Of a stretch of DNA of 64,000 nucleotides, positions 25,689 through 32,053 are shown one piece after another (within the stretch, counting starts at the first letter, position 1; the number at the start of each line of letters is the position of its first letter). The stretch lies in the NCBI GenBank assembly GCA_047602185.1, contig JASGHY010000001.1, forward strand, positions 5,456,001 through 5,520,000, given 5' to 3'. A model generated the notes under the pieces. The model saw only the letters and a list, made by a program, of their open reading frames with translations. It did not search any database and was not told the origin of the DNA. The translations under genes were made by a program, and so were the position numbers. The stretch comes from PMP191F sp047602185 (GTDB lineage: Bacteria; Bacteroidota; Bacteroidia; Chitinophagales; Chitinophagaceae).

Positions 25689-26636
25689 TCAGGCAGCTTT
25701 TATCTCTTTTTTCGTTTTACTTTTCTCTGCATAAACAGTAGCTGCTTCACGCACCCATTCACCATCAGCCCATGCCTTTTTGCGTGCCTCCAATCTTTGT
25801 TTGTTACAGGGGCCATTACCCTTTACCACATTCCAGAATTCTTCCCAGTCAATCTCTCCAAAATCATAATGTTGTGTGGCTTCATTCCATTTCAGTAAAG
25901 GATCGGGTAAGGTCATATCCAGGATCTTTATCTGTTCGGCGATCATGTCTACAAACTTCTGGCGTAGCTCATCATTGCTCATGCGTTTGATCTTCCATTT
26001 GGTGCTTTGGTCTGAGTGAGTAGATTCACTGTCTTTGGGACCAAACATCATCAGTGATGGCCACCACCAACGGTTGATGGCATCCTGGCACATAGCGCGC
26101 TGCTGTGGCGTTCCCTTTGAGAGTACCATCAGGATATCAAAACCCTGGCGCTGGTGAAAGCTCTCTTCCTTACAGATGCGTACCATAGCACGTGCGTAAG
26201 GACCGTAAGAGGTACGGCACAGCATTACCTGGTTTAAAATAGCAGCACCATCAACCAACCAGCCAACAGCACCAATATCGGCCCAGGTTAGTGTGGGGTA
26301 ATTAAAAATGGAAGAATACTTGGCTTTACCGCTATGCAGGTCATCAATGGTTTGCTCGCGGGTAGTACCCAGCGTTTCAGTAGCGGAATAGAGATACAAT
26401 CCATGCCCTGCCTCATCCTGTACCTTGGCCAGTAAAATGGCCTTGCGTTTCAGGCTGGGAGCGCGGGAGATCCAGTTGCCCTCAGGCAGCATACCCACAA
26501 TTTCACTGTGGGCATGTTGTGAGATCTGGCGTATCAATGTTTTGCGATACTGATCGGGCATCCAGTCCTTAGGCTCAATGCGGATCTCGTTATCAATTTT
26601 ATCCTGAAAAATCTTTTCCAGTTCCTGTACAGACAT
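25689..26636 (-). CDS. paaA: Phenylacetyl-CoA epoxidase catalytic subunit PaaA
   Basis: Diiron oxygenase subunit that forms the ring 1,2-epoxide of phenylacetyl-CoA. The 315-residue protein has the ferritin-like iron motifs: LLAKVQDEAGHGLYLYS with the DExxH ligands, and CKEESFHQRQGF with the second ExxH. WMPDQYRKTLIRQISQHAHSE is also characteristic of PaaA. The ATG at 26636 is used; it is 22 bases from a TATCTTTG -7 box, and a palindromic operator lies upstream. First gene of the paa operon. Confidence 0.96.
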   Translation of the reverse strand: MSVQELEKIFQDKIDNEIRIEPKDWMPDQYRKTLIRQISQHAHSEIVGMLPEGNWISRAPSLKRKAILLAKVQDEAGHGLYLYSATETLGTTREQTIDDLHSGKAKYSSIFNYPTLTWADIGAVGWLVDGAAILNQVMLCRTSYGPYARAMVRICKEESFHQRQGFDILMVLSKGTPQQRAMCQDAINRWWWPSLMMFGPKDSESTHSDQSTKWKIKRMSNDELRQKFVDMIAEQIKILDMTLPDPLLKWNEATQHYDFGEIDWEEFWNVVKGNGPCNKQRLEARKKAWADGEWVREAATVYAEKSKTKKEIKAA

Positions 26637-26657
26637 AACAACCGTGTTTAACTGTTC

Positions 26658-26665
26658 CAAAGATA
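26658..26665 (-). promoter_or_regulatory. -7 box of the paa operon
   Basis: TATCTTTG on the minus strand, exact TAnnTTTG match, 21 bases before the paaA ATG. The identical 11-mer TATCTTTGGAA occurs at the tetR promoter. Confidence 0.7.
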
Positions 26666-26684
26666 ATTATTCCCGGCAAAGAAG

Positions 26685-26698
26685 CTAACAATCGTTAG
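26685..26698. promoter_or_regulatory. Palindromic operator at the paaA promoter
   Basis: CTAACAATCGTTAG: 5-bp perfect arms with a four-base spacer, 19 bases upstream of the -7 box and so covering the -33 region. Two related sites flank the tetR promoter. It is also upstream of the divergent lipoprotein gene at 26768. Confidence 0.75.
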
Positions 26699-26767
26699 TT
26701 AAAATGCCAGAGTTTTTTAAATATGAATTATAGTGTTTTCAGCATCTGATTATTACAAATAACAGCC

Positions 26768-27601
26768 ATGCTCCGGAACATGCTTTTTGTAATTATAACA
26801 GGCGCAATAATTGCCACATCCTGTAATGCCAATACAGGCTTTGTGGCAATACCGCAAAGTGCTGCCCTGGCTACCGACACCCTACTACCAAATACTTCAA
26901 AAGTGATCCATGTATTTGTTGCCTTGTGCGATAATAAAAACCAGGGAATAGTGCCTGTACCCGCAGGTATAGGCAACGGGCAGCACGCAGCTTCAAACCT
27001 GTATTGGGGATGTGCCGGTGGTGTAAAAGGCTTTCTGAAAAGAAAGGCTTCTGCGTGGAAACTGGTAAAAACCATCAAAGACCCTGCAGTCAATATCCTG
27101 GAACGCTGTGTGTTTAAACATAAAACTTCCAATGCATGGCTGGTGGCAGATGCTTATGATGGCGCAACTATCAAACAATGCACTATTGATTTTTTTACAG
27201 CGGCTGCCGGTGGCAACAACAGGCTAGTACAGGTTGATAGTAGTCGTATTGGTACCGGAGGTTCTGCCAGCCTGGTTGCCTACATTGGTCATGACGGATT
27301 GATGGATTTTTCGCTGGATACATATCCCGCACAGCAAAACAAAGCGCTGCGCGAAACGATCATTCTTGCCTGCATCAGCAAAAGATATTTCAGCAATGGT
27401 ATCCGGAAAGCGGGTGCTTCACCGCTGTTATGGAGTACAGGATTGATGAGCCCTGAAGCCTATACGCTGGAAGCTGCTGTTGAGGGCTGGCTATTGCAGG
27501 AAAGGCCTCAGCAAATAAGAATGAGGGCTGCCAATGCCTATCACCAATACCAGCATTGCGGGGTAAAAGCTGCTTCTAACCTGCTGGTAACAGGCTGGTG
27601 A
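26768..27601 (+). CDS. Lipoprotein of unknown function with a caspase-like His/Cys pattern
   Basis: A 277-residue protein with a lipoprotein-type signal ending ATSC (Cys19). I do not recognise a named family. Two blocks stand out: hydrophobic strand VAYIGHDGLMDF (His175-Asp-Gly) and strand TIILACISKRYF (Ala201-Cys202), the spacing and setting of the His-Gly and Ala-Cys pair of clan CD cysteine peptidases; FVALCDNKNQG (residues 50-60) and PLLWSTGLMSPEAYTL also look conserved. The gene is divergent from paaA across a 130-base region with an operator, and its stop abuts the stop of paaE with no gap. Peptidase activity is inference only. Confidence 0.6.
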   Translation: MLRNMLFVIITGAIIATSCNANTGFVAIPQSAALATDTLLPNTSKVIHVFVALCDNKNQGIVPVPAGIGNGQHAASNLYWGCAGGVKGFLKRKASAWKLVKTIKDPAVNILERCVFKHKTSNAWLVADAYDGATIKQCTIDFFTAAAGGNNRLVQVDSSRIGTGGSASLVAYIGHDGLMDFSLDTYPAQQNKALRETIILACISKRYFSNGIRKAGASPLLWSTGLMSPEAYTLEAAVEGWLLQERPQQIRMRAANAYHQYQHCGVKAASNLLVTGW

Positions 27602-28684
27602 TCACTTTACATCAAAGTCTACAATGATCCTTTCCGAACGGGGGTGCGACTGGCAGGTGAGAATAAAACCCGCAGCAACTTCATCATCTTCCAGGGCATA
27701 GTTGCTGTCCATTTCCACTTTTCCTTCCAGCAGTCTGGCCTTACAGGTACTGCACACACCGCCTTTGCAGGCAAAGGGCAGATCGGCTCCCTCTTCCAGT
27801 GCAGCGTCCAGTATGGTTGCCCCGTTAAAAGGTATCTGCAGATCGAAGGTTACTCCATCCAGCTTAATGCTTACCTGGCTGGTTTTGTCAGATGATTTAT
27901 TGGCAGCAACCTGTAGGTTTACTGCTTCTGCTTTTTGTCCGGGCGTGGTAAATAATTCAAAGTGAACTTTCTTTCTGTCGATACCCTTTTGCTCCAGCCA
28001 GTCTTTTACGCTGAAGATCATTTCCTCGGGCCCGCAAATGAATATTTCATCGGCTTTATCAACCTGGATCAGTTTGTTATCAAGCTGAAAACATTTGTCG
28101 GCATCAATACGGCCGTAGTTTATAGGTGTATCTGTTTGCTCGCGGCTGAGGATATGATGTACCGCCAGCCTGCTGGTATATTGATTTTTTAATGCTTCCA
28201 GTTGCTCTTTAAAAATAATGCTGCTGCGGTTACGATTACCATACACCAGCGTAAAAGAGCTTTGCGGCTCTGTAGCCAGTGTTGTTTTAATGATGGAGAT
28301 AACCGGTGTAATGCCACTGCCTGCTGCAAAGGCCAGGTAGCTTTTCTGCTGCGTTGGTTGTAATGTGGTGTAAAACTTACCGGTAGGAGGCAACACATCT
28401 ATCACATCTCCTTTTTTCAATTGTTCATTGGCCCAGGTAGAGAAACGCCCCATCGTGGTTTTCTTAACAGCTACGCGCAGTTCATTATCCAGCGGGCTGC
28501 TACAGATGGAGTATGAACGGCGAAGCTCTTCCCCACCCATGATCGTCTTTAGCGTAATGTTCTGCCCCTGGGTAAATGCATATTCCTGCTTTAATGCATC
28601 AGGAATATCAAAGGCAATGGAAATACAATCTGGAGTTTCTTTTCGAATGTCTGTAATGGTAAGCCGGTGAAAATGTGTAGCCAC
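27602..28684 (-). CDS. paaE: Phenylacetyl-CoA epoxidase reductase PaaE
   Basis: NAD(P)H-dependent reductase that passes electrons to PaaA. The 360-residue protein has the FAD-binding RRSYSIC motif, the NAD-binding region GSGITPVISI and FICGPEEM, and a C-terminal plant-type 2Fe-2S ferredoxin domain with C-K-G-G-V-C-S-T-C and a distal Cys (ILTCQSHP). It starts with GTG at 28684, 30 bases after the tetR stop, so it is in the tetR transcript and not in the paaABCD operon as in most clusters. Its stop is tail to tail with the unknown lipoprotein. Confidence 0.95.
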   Translation of the reverse strand: MATHFHRLTITDIRKETPDCISIAFDIPDALKQEYAFTQGQNITLKTIMGGEELRRSYSICSSPLDNELRVAVKKTTMGRFSTWANEQLKKGDVIDVLPPTGKFYTTLQPTQQKSYLAFAAGSGITPVISIIKTTLATEPQSSFTLVYGNRNRSSIIFKEQLEALKNQYTSRLAVHHILSREQTDTPINYGRIDADKCFQLDNKLIQVDKADEIFICGPEEMIFSVKDWLEQKGIDRKKVHFELFTTPGQKAEAVNLQVAANKSSDKTSQVSIKLDGVTFDLQIPFNGATILDAALEEGADLPFACKGGVCSTCKARLLEGKVEMDSNYALEDDEVAAGFILTCQSHPRSERIIVDFDVK

Positions 28685-28714
28685 AAAACTTTTTTGAGAT
28701 GAATAAGAAAATGG

Positions 28715-29305
28715 TTAGCGGCGCAGGCCGTCTACCAGTATCATGATCATGTTATCTTCCAGCGTAGAGCCGGGGATCTTTCTTTTGCTGCGGTGCCATG
28801 ATTCAATACCACTTACTGCGTGCAGCATGATCAGCACGGCAGTGGGCGCATCAATGGCTTTTATTTCATTGTTTTTGATACCTTCTTCAATGATCTGTGC
28901 AATGCGCTGCCTGTAAGCCCTGCGCTGGTTCTGTATGTTAGACAGGTATGGGTCTGAAAGATGTTTCCACTCCCTGTCGTTCACATATACTTCTTCATAA
29001 TTGTCGATCATCTGGCGGATATGGAAACGCAGGATCTCTTCTATTTTCTGGATAGTGCTCATATCTGAGGCATATACATCCTCTATATGTGTAGTGAACT
29101 GGTTGGCAACCTTAAAACAGATCTCCTGCAATATCTCTGATTTGGAGCTGATATGATTGTACAGGCTGGCGGCTTCTACACCTACGTGTTCGGCAAGGTC
29201 GCGCATGGAGGTTGCGTTATAACCCTTTTCACGGAACAGCCTTGCTGCTTTTGATATAATTACGTCTTTACGGGTACCGTTCTTATTACGTTTAATTTTT
29301 GCCAT
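28715..29305 (-). CDS. TetR/AcrR family regulator, probable repressor of the paa genes
   Basis: A 196-residue protein with an N-terminal TetR helix-turn-helix (about 12-58: KAARLFREKGYNATSM, DLAEHVGVEAASLYNHISSK) and an all-helical ligand domain. It heads the tetR-paaE transcript. Two CTAAC-N4-GTTAG-like sites lie upstream of it and one at the paaA promoter, which fits autoregulated repression relieved by a phenylacetate-derived ligand, probably an aromatic CoA ester. The ligand is inferred from the gene neighbourhood. Confidence 0.88.
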   Translation of the reverse strand: MAKIKRNKNGTRKDVIISKAARLFREKGYNATSMRDLAEHVGVEAASLYNHISSKSEILQEICFKVANQFTTHIEDVYASDMSTIQKIEEILRFHIRQMIDNYEEVYVNDREWKHLSDPYLSNIQNQRRAYRQRIAQIIEEGIKNNEIKAIDAPTAVLIMLHAVSGIESWHRSKRKIPGSTLEDNMIMILVDGLRR

Positions 29306-29326
29306 TGCAGGTCAGATGATAGCTTC

Positions 29327-29334
29327 CAAAGATA
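29327..29334 (-). promoter_or_regulatory. -7 box of tetR-paaE
   Basis: TATCTTTG on the minus strand, 21 bases before the tetR ATG, with the same flanking bases as the paaA promoter. Confidence 0.7.
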
Positions 29335-29341
29335 TGTAAAG

Positions 29342-29355
29342 CTAACAACTGTTAG
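29342..29355. promoter_or_regulatory. Palindromic operator at the tetR promoter
   Basis: CTAACAACTGTTAG: perfect 5-bp arms, seven bases upstream of the -7 box, between the -7 and -33 positions. Confidence 0.75.
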
Positions 29356-29396
29356 GTGAAAAAGTAAAGGATCCCGGAAACGAGGACTTATAAAAG

Positions 29397-29410
29397 CTAA
29401 CAGTGGTTAT
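29397..29410. promoter_or_regulatory. Second, imperfect operator upstream of tetR
   Basis: CTAACAGTGGTTAT: same arms with one mismatch, 55 bp from the perfect site (about five helical turns). It lies between tetR and the divergent kinase gene. Confidence 0.55.
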
Positions 29411-29466
29411 TTAACGTATTTAAGGCAGGCATAATATTAAGGTTTTACCGCCTCCGAAAATTCGTG

Positions 29467-29474
29467 TACGTTTG
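29467..29474 (+). promoter_or_regulatory. Probable -7 box of the PfkB-type kinase gene
   Basis: TACGTTTG, exact TAnnTTTG match, 104 bases before the ATG. The long leader contains a short hairpin AACCTG / CAGGTT at 29489-29512. Confidence 0.5.
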
Positions 29475-29578
29475 CACGCAGAAATAAAACCTGTTTAATC
29501 AGAAGCAGGTTAAGTACTTATCTAAACTGATCCGGCATTTTCTAACTATCATATATATTTAAAATCCCCCATTACAGT

Positions 29579-30502
29579 ATGTCATTGATCGTTGTAGGCA
29601 CCATGGCCTTTGATGCAATTGAAACGCCTTTTGGTAAAACAGATAAGATCATTGGTGGCTCTGCTACCTATGTGGCTTATGCAGCCAGCAATTTTGTACA
29701 GCCAATTGAGCAGGTGTCCATTGTAGGTTTCGACTTTCCAAAAGAAGAAATGGACGAACTGACTCAGAGAGGTGTTCGCCTGGAAGGTGTAGAGGTAGTG
29801 CCCGACAAAAAATCATTCTTCTGGAGTGGCCGTTATCACCTGGATATGAACAGCCGTGATACGCTGGTTACCGACCTGAACGTATTGCTGGACTTCGATC
29901 CTAAAATTCCTGCCTCCTACCAGGATGCAGAATTCCTGATGCTGGGCAACCTGGATCCCAGGATCCAGAAGAAGGTGATTGAGCAGATGAAAAAACGCCC
30001 GAAGCTGATTGTAATGGATACCATGAACTTCTGGATGGAGAGCGCTATGCCCGAACTGGAAGAAGTGCTGAAAATGGTAGACGTTTTAATGGTAAATGAT
30101 AGTGAAGCCCGCCAGTTGAGCGCACAGTTCTCCCTGGTAAAAGCTGCTAAAGAGATCATGAAAATGGGCCCTAAATACCTCATCATTAAGAAAGGTGAGC
30201 ATGGTGCATTACTGTTTCATGAGGATAAAGTGTTCTTTGCGCCTGCCTTACCGCTGGACGAAGTATTTGACCCCACAGGTGCCGGAGATACTTTTGCAGG
30301 TGGCTTTATTGGTCACATTGCACATACAAAAGATATTTCTTTCGAGAATATGAAGACCGGTATTATCGTTGGTTCTGCACTGGCTTCTTTCTGTGTTGAG
30401 AAGTTTGGCCCTGAGCGTTTGAAGGAAATTACAAGAGCTGATATTGACTCACGTATTCAGCAGTTTGTAAACCTGGTTAATTTCGATATTGAACTCGTAT
30501 AA
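29579..30502 (+). CDS. PfkB family sugar/nucleoside kinase
   Basis: Ribokinase-fold kinase of 307 residues. The C-terminal PfkB signature DPTGAGDTFAGGFIGH carries the catalytic Asp and the anion hole; GGSATYVAYAASNF is the N-terminal substrate-site glycine motif. The substrate cannot be told from sequence; adenosine, ribose or 2-keto-sugar kinases share this fold. It is monocistronic with a long leader of about 100 bases. Two heptamer microrepeat arrays follow the stop codon. Confidence 0.88.
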   Translation: MSLIVVGTMAFDAIETPFGKTDKIIGGSATYVAYAASNFVQPIEQVSIVGFDFPKEEMDELTQRGVRLEGVEVVPDKKSFFWSGRYHLDMNSRDTLVTDLNVLLDFDPKIPASYQDAEFLMLGNLDPRIQKKVIEQMKKRPKLIVMDTMNFWMESAMPELEEVLKMVDVLMVNDSEARQLSAQFSLVKAAKEIMKMGPKYLIIKKGEHGALLFHEDKVFFAPALPLDEVFDPTGAGDTFAGGFIGHIAHTKDISFENMKTGIIVGSALASFCVEKFGPERLKEITRADIDSRIQQFVNLVNFDIELV

Positions 30503-30530
30503 GTATAACGTTTAAGGGATAAGGTTTAAG
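30503..30530. repeat. Heptamer microrepeat, GTTTAAG family
   Basis: Four 7-mers GTATAAC, GTTTAAG, GGATAAG, GTTTAAG directly after the kinase stop codon; inverse complement of the CTTAAAC family. Confidence 0.65.
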
Positions 30531-30644
30531 GTGTTTTGGTTCGGCCATCAGGAGTAATATGTAAAATCAGTTAAGCAGGTAGCGCAGATTTACTGGTACA
30601 TACTCAACGATCTTAGTTTACTCATGCAGCCCAAAACTCAGCAC

Positions 30645-30665
30645 CTTAAACTTTATACTTTAAAC
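30645..30665. repeat. Heptamer microrepeat, CTTAAAC family
   Basis: Three 7-mers CTTAAAC, TTTATAC, TTTAAAC. It is inverted relative to the array at 30503-30530, 115 bp away. Confidence 0.65.
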
Positions 30666-30674
30666 CTGCTCCCT

Positions 30675-31256
30675 TCAACTTGAATCCGGCAGCTGGTAAC
30701 CGGCAATACGCTTTGTGTAGTATCTTCTTACAGCAATCCTTCTTGTTTTTGTAACAGCAGGCATAACAACAACTGCTGGTTTAACCGTAACTGTTTCTGA
30801 AGCTATTTCACTATTTCGTTCAATGTATTGTTCGGTAGAAGGTTGTATTACTTCATACTCAATCTGTGGATCGTATCCCAGGCTATAGAGGTGTTCCCGT
30901 AAGGCATTCGCCACTTCATCATCAGTACACTCTTGTGTTTTCAGTAACTGGTTACCTACTCCCACCAATTGGCGGTACAGGTTATGCAGTTTCCAGCCCT
31001 CCGGCAATAGTCCATATACCTCAGATGCAATGGCTGAAGCTTTGCCTAGTTTGCCTGCAAACTGCATTGTCTTCTTAAACCTGGGAGAACGTTTTACCCG
31101 GTTTCCATCCAGCGAGCTTTTAGCCCGCACCAGGTACTGACCATTCAGTATGTAAAACGTGAGGTTACGCTTATGCATCGTTCCGATCCAGACAATGTAT
31201 GCCGGATTATCGGGATCGATCTGAACACTTCTTATTTCACGTTCCTCCTTTTTCAT
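30675..31256 (-). CDS. Uncharacterised protein
   Basis: A 193-residue protein without signal peptide or membrane segment. Not recognised as a named family. A basic N-terminal half contains YLVRAKSSLDGNRVKRSPRFKKTM (in pieces: YLVRAKSSL, RVKRSPRF), then an Ala/Lys-rich helix FAGKLGKASAIASEVYGLLP; the C-terminal half is Thr/Val-rich and ends in a very basic stretch RRIAVRRYYTKR. From memory, proteins with a KSSL...RVK..P.F..TM pattern are frequent and often multicopy in Chitinophagaceae. The basic character suggests nucleic-acid contact, but this is speculation. Confidence 0.6.
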   Translation of the reverse strand: MKKEEREIRSVQIDPDNPAYIVWIGTMHKRNLTFYILNGQYLVRAKSSLDGNRVKRSPRFKKTMQFAGKLGKASAIASEVYGLLPEGWKLHNLYRQLVGVGNQLLKTQECTDDEVANALREHLYSLGYDPQIEYEVIQPSTEQYIERNSEIASETVTVKPAVVVMPAVTKTRRIAVRRYYTKRIAGYQLPDSS

Positions 31257-31408
31257 GCTTCTTTAAAGTTACAACCCGCTTTTTATCATCACATCTCCAC
31301 CCACTACTTCTTTCTTGGAGGTACGCACCCGGGGCCTTTGTTTTAACATTTACGATGATCGTATTTGGGTATTTACATGTTTTAACAGGGTATTGAAAGC
31401 TACCTGGT

Positions 31409-31474
31409 TATGGTTTGCTTGTAGTTTGGTTATTGATTGGCTAATATTTGCTTATAGTTTGGGTATAGTTTGCT
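31409..31474. repeat. 11-bp degenerate tandem repeat, six copies
   Basis: Exactly six 11-mers in phase: TATGGTTTGCT, TGTAGTTTGGT, TATTGATTGGC, TAATATTTGCT, TATAGTTTGGG, TATAGTTTGCT. Consensus TATAGTTTGCT. The period is close to one helical turn. Confidence 0.75.
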
Positions 31475-31563
31475 CTTAGGTAAAGGCGTAGAAAATAAGG
31501 GTTAAGTAATAAGTAAACTATGCTTAAATAGAGAGTTGGTATTAAGGAGTCGGGAGGAAGGTA

Positions 31564-31603
31564 ATGTACAAATGTGCAGATTCGCTAATGTGCGAATGGA
31601 GAA
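31564..31603. repeat. Octamer microrepeat, ATGTGCGA family
   Basis: Five 8-mers in phase: ATGTACAA, ATGTGCAG, ATTCGCTA, ATGTGCGA, ATGGAGAA. Same family as 21979-22018. Confidence 0.7.
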
Positions 31604-31625
31604 AGGCTAAACGCGGAGCAGGGGG

Positions 31626-31705
31626 AGGCGTGGCACGGTTATAGGCGTGCTGTCCGATATGTAGCTGGATGCCGCAACCGTGTCACGCCTTTATTCCGGC
31701 TTTAG
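31626..31705. repeat. 80-bp palindromic repeat, copy 1
   Basis: Starts AGGCGTGGCACGGTT and has the near-perfect complement AACCGTGTCACGCCT at 31676-31690, giving a 15-bp stem with one mismatch and a 35-base loop; a CCGGC-TTTA-GCCGG hairpin follows at 31696-31709. Copy 2 at 31845 differs at six of 80 positions. Confidence 0.85.
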
Positions 31706-31752
31706 CCGGTTGGCGGATGTTGTTTGATAGGAAATGTATTTGAATTGATTGT

Positions 31753-31770
31753 CTCGTCCTTCAGGGCGAG
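31753..31770. repeat. REP-like hairpin, copy 1
   Basis: CTCGTCC-TTCA-GGGCGAG, 7-bp stem with one G-T pair and a four-base loop. Second copy at 31945-31964 with one more pair. Confidence 0.7.
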
Positions 31771-31776
31771 GCAATG

Positions 31777-31818
31777 GAATGTCGAATGCTGAACTTTGAA
31801 TGTCGAATATCGAAGAAA
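31777..31818. repeat. Heptamer microrepeat, GAATGTC family
   Basis: Six 7-mers in phase: GAATGTC, GAATGCT, GAACTTT, GAATGTC, GAATATC, GAAGAAA. Confidence 0.75.
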
Positions 31819-31844
31819 AGGAAATGAAGAAGGAAGGCTGTGCA

Positions 31845-31924
31845 AGGCGTGGCACAGTTATAAGAATACTGTCCGATATGTAGCTGGATGCCGCAACCAT
31901 GTCACGCCTTTATTCCGGCTTTAG
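31845..31924. repeat. 80-bp palindromic repeat, copy 2
   Basis: Direct repeat of 31626-31705, 219 bp downstream. Differences cluster in the loop next to the left arm plus one change in each arm; the centre and the 3' end are identical. Confidence 0.85.
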
Positions 31925-31944
31925 AACTGTATTTAAAAGGCTAG

Positions 31945-31964
31945 CCTCGTCCTTCAGGGCGAGG
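31945..31964. repeat. REP-like hairpin, copy 2
   Basis: CCTCGTCC-TTCA-GGGCGAGG, 8-bp stem with one G-T pair. It follows the 80-bp repeat as in copy 1, so both belong to one composite unit. Confidence 0.7.
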
Positions 31965-31969
31965 ATTTA

Positions 31970-31997
31970 GGGAATTGGGAATGAAGAATGAGGAAGT
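31970..31997. repeat. Heptamer microrepeat, GGGAATG family
   Basis: Four 7-mers GGGAATT, GGGAATG, AAGAATG, AGGAAGT; inverse complement of the CCATTCC/AATTCCC arrays at 24701 and 4055. Confidence 0.65.
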
Positions 31998-32053
31998 GAA
32001 AGATTTGAAGATTTCAGGTTTCTTTCTTCTCAATATTCAGTATCGGGTTATCG

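Larger units (their letters stand above)
31257..32053. other. 800-bp gene-free repeat island
   Basis: No credible gene in six frames. It contains an 11-bp tandem array (31409-31474), an octamer array (31564-31603), two copies of an 80-bp repeat (31626-31705 and 31845-31924), two small hairpins CTCGTCC-TTCA-GGGCGAG (31753 and 31946), and two heptamer arrays (31777-31818 and 31970-31997). Such density suggests a hot spot for repeat insertion. Confidence 0.8.

Noticed and set aside
31691..31900. A 69-codon minus-strand frame in the repeat island
   Set aside because: It is made of the 80-bp repeat and the heptamer array; no gene-like features.
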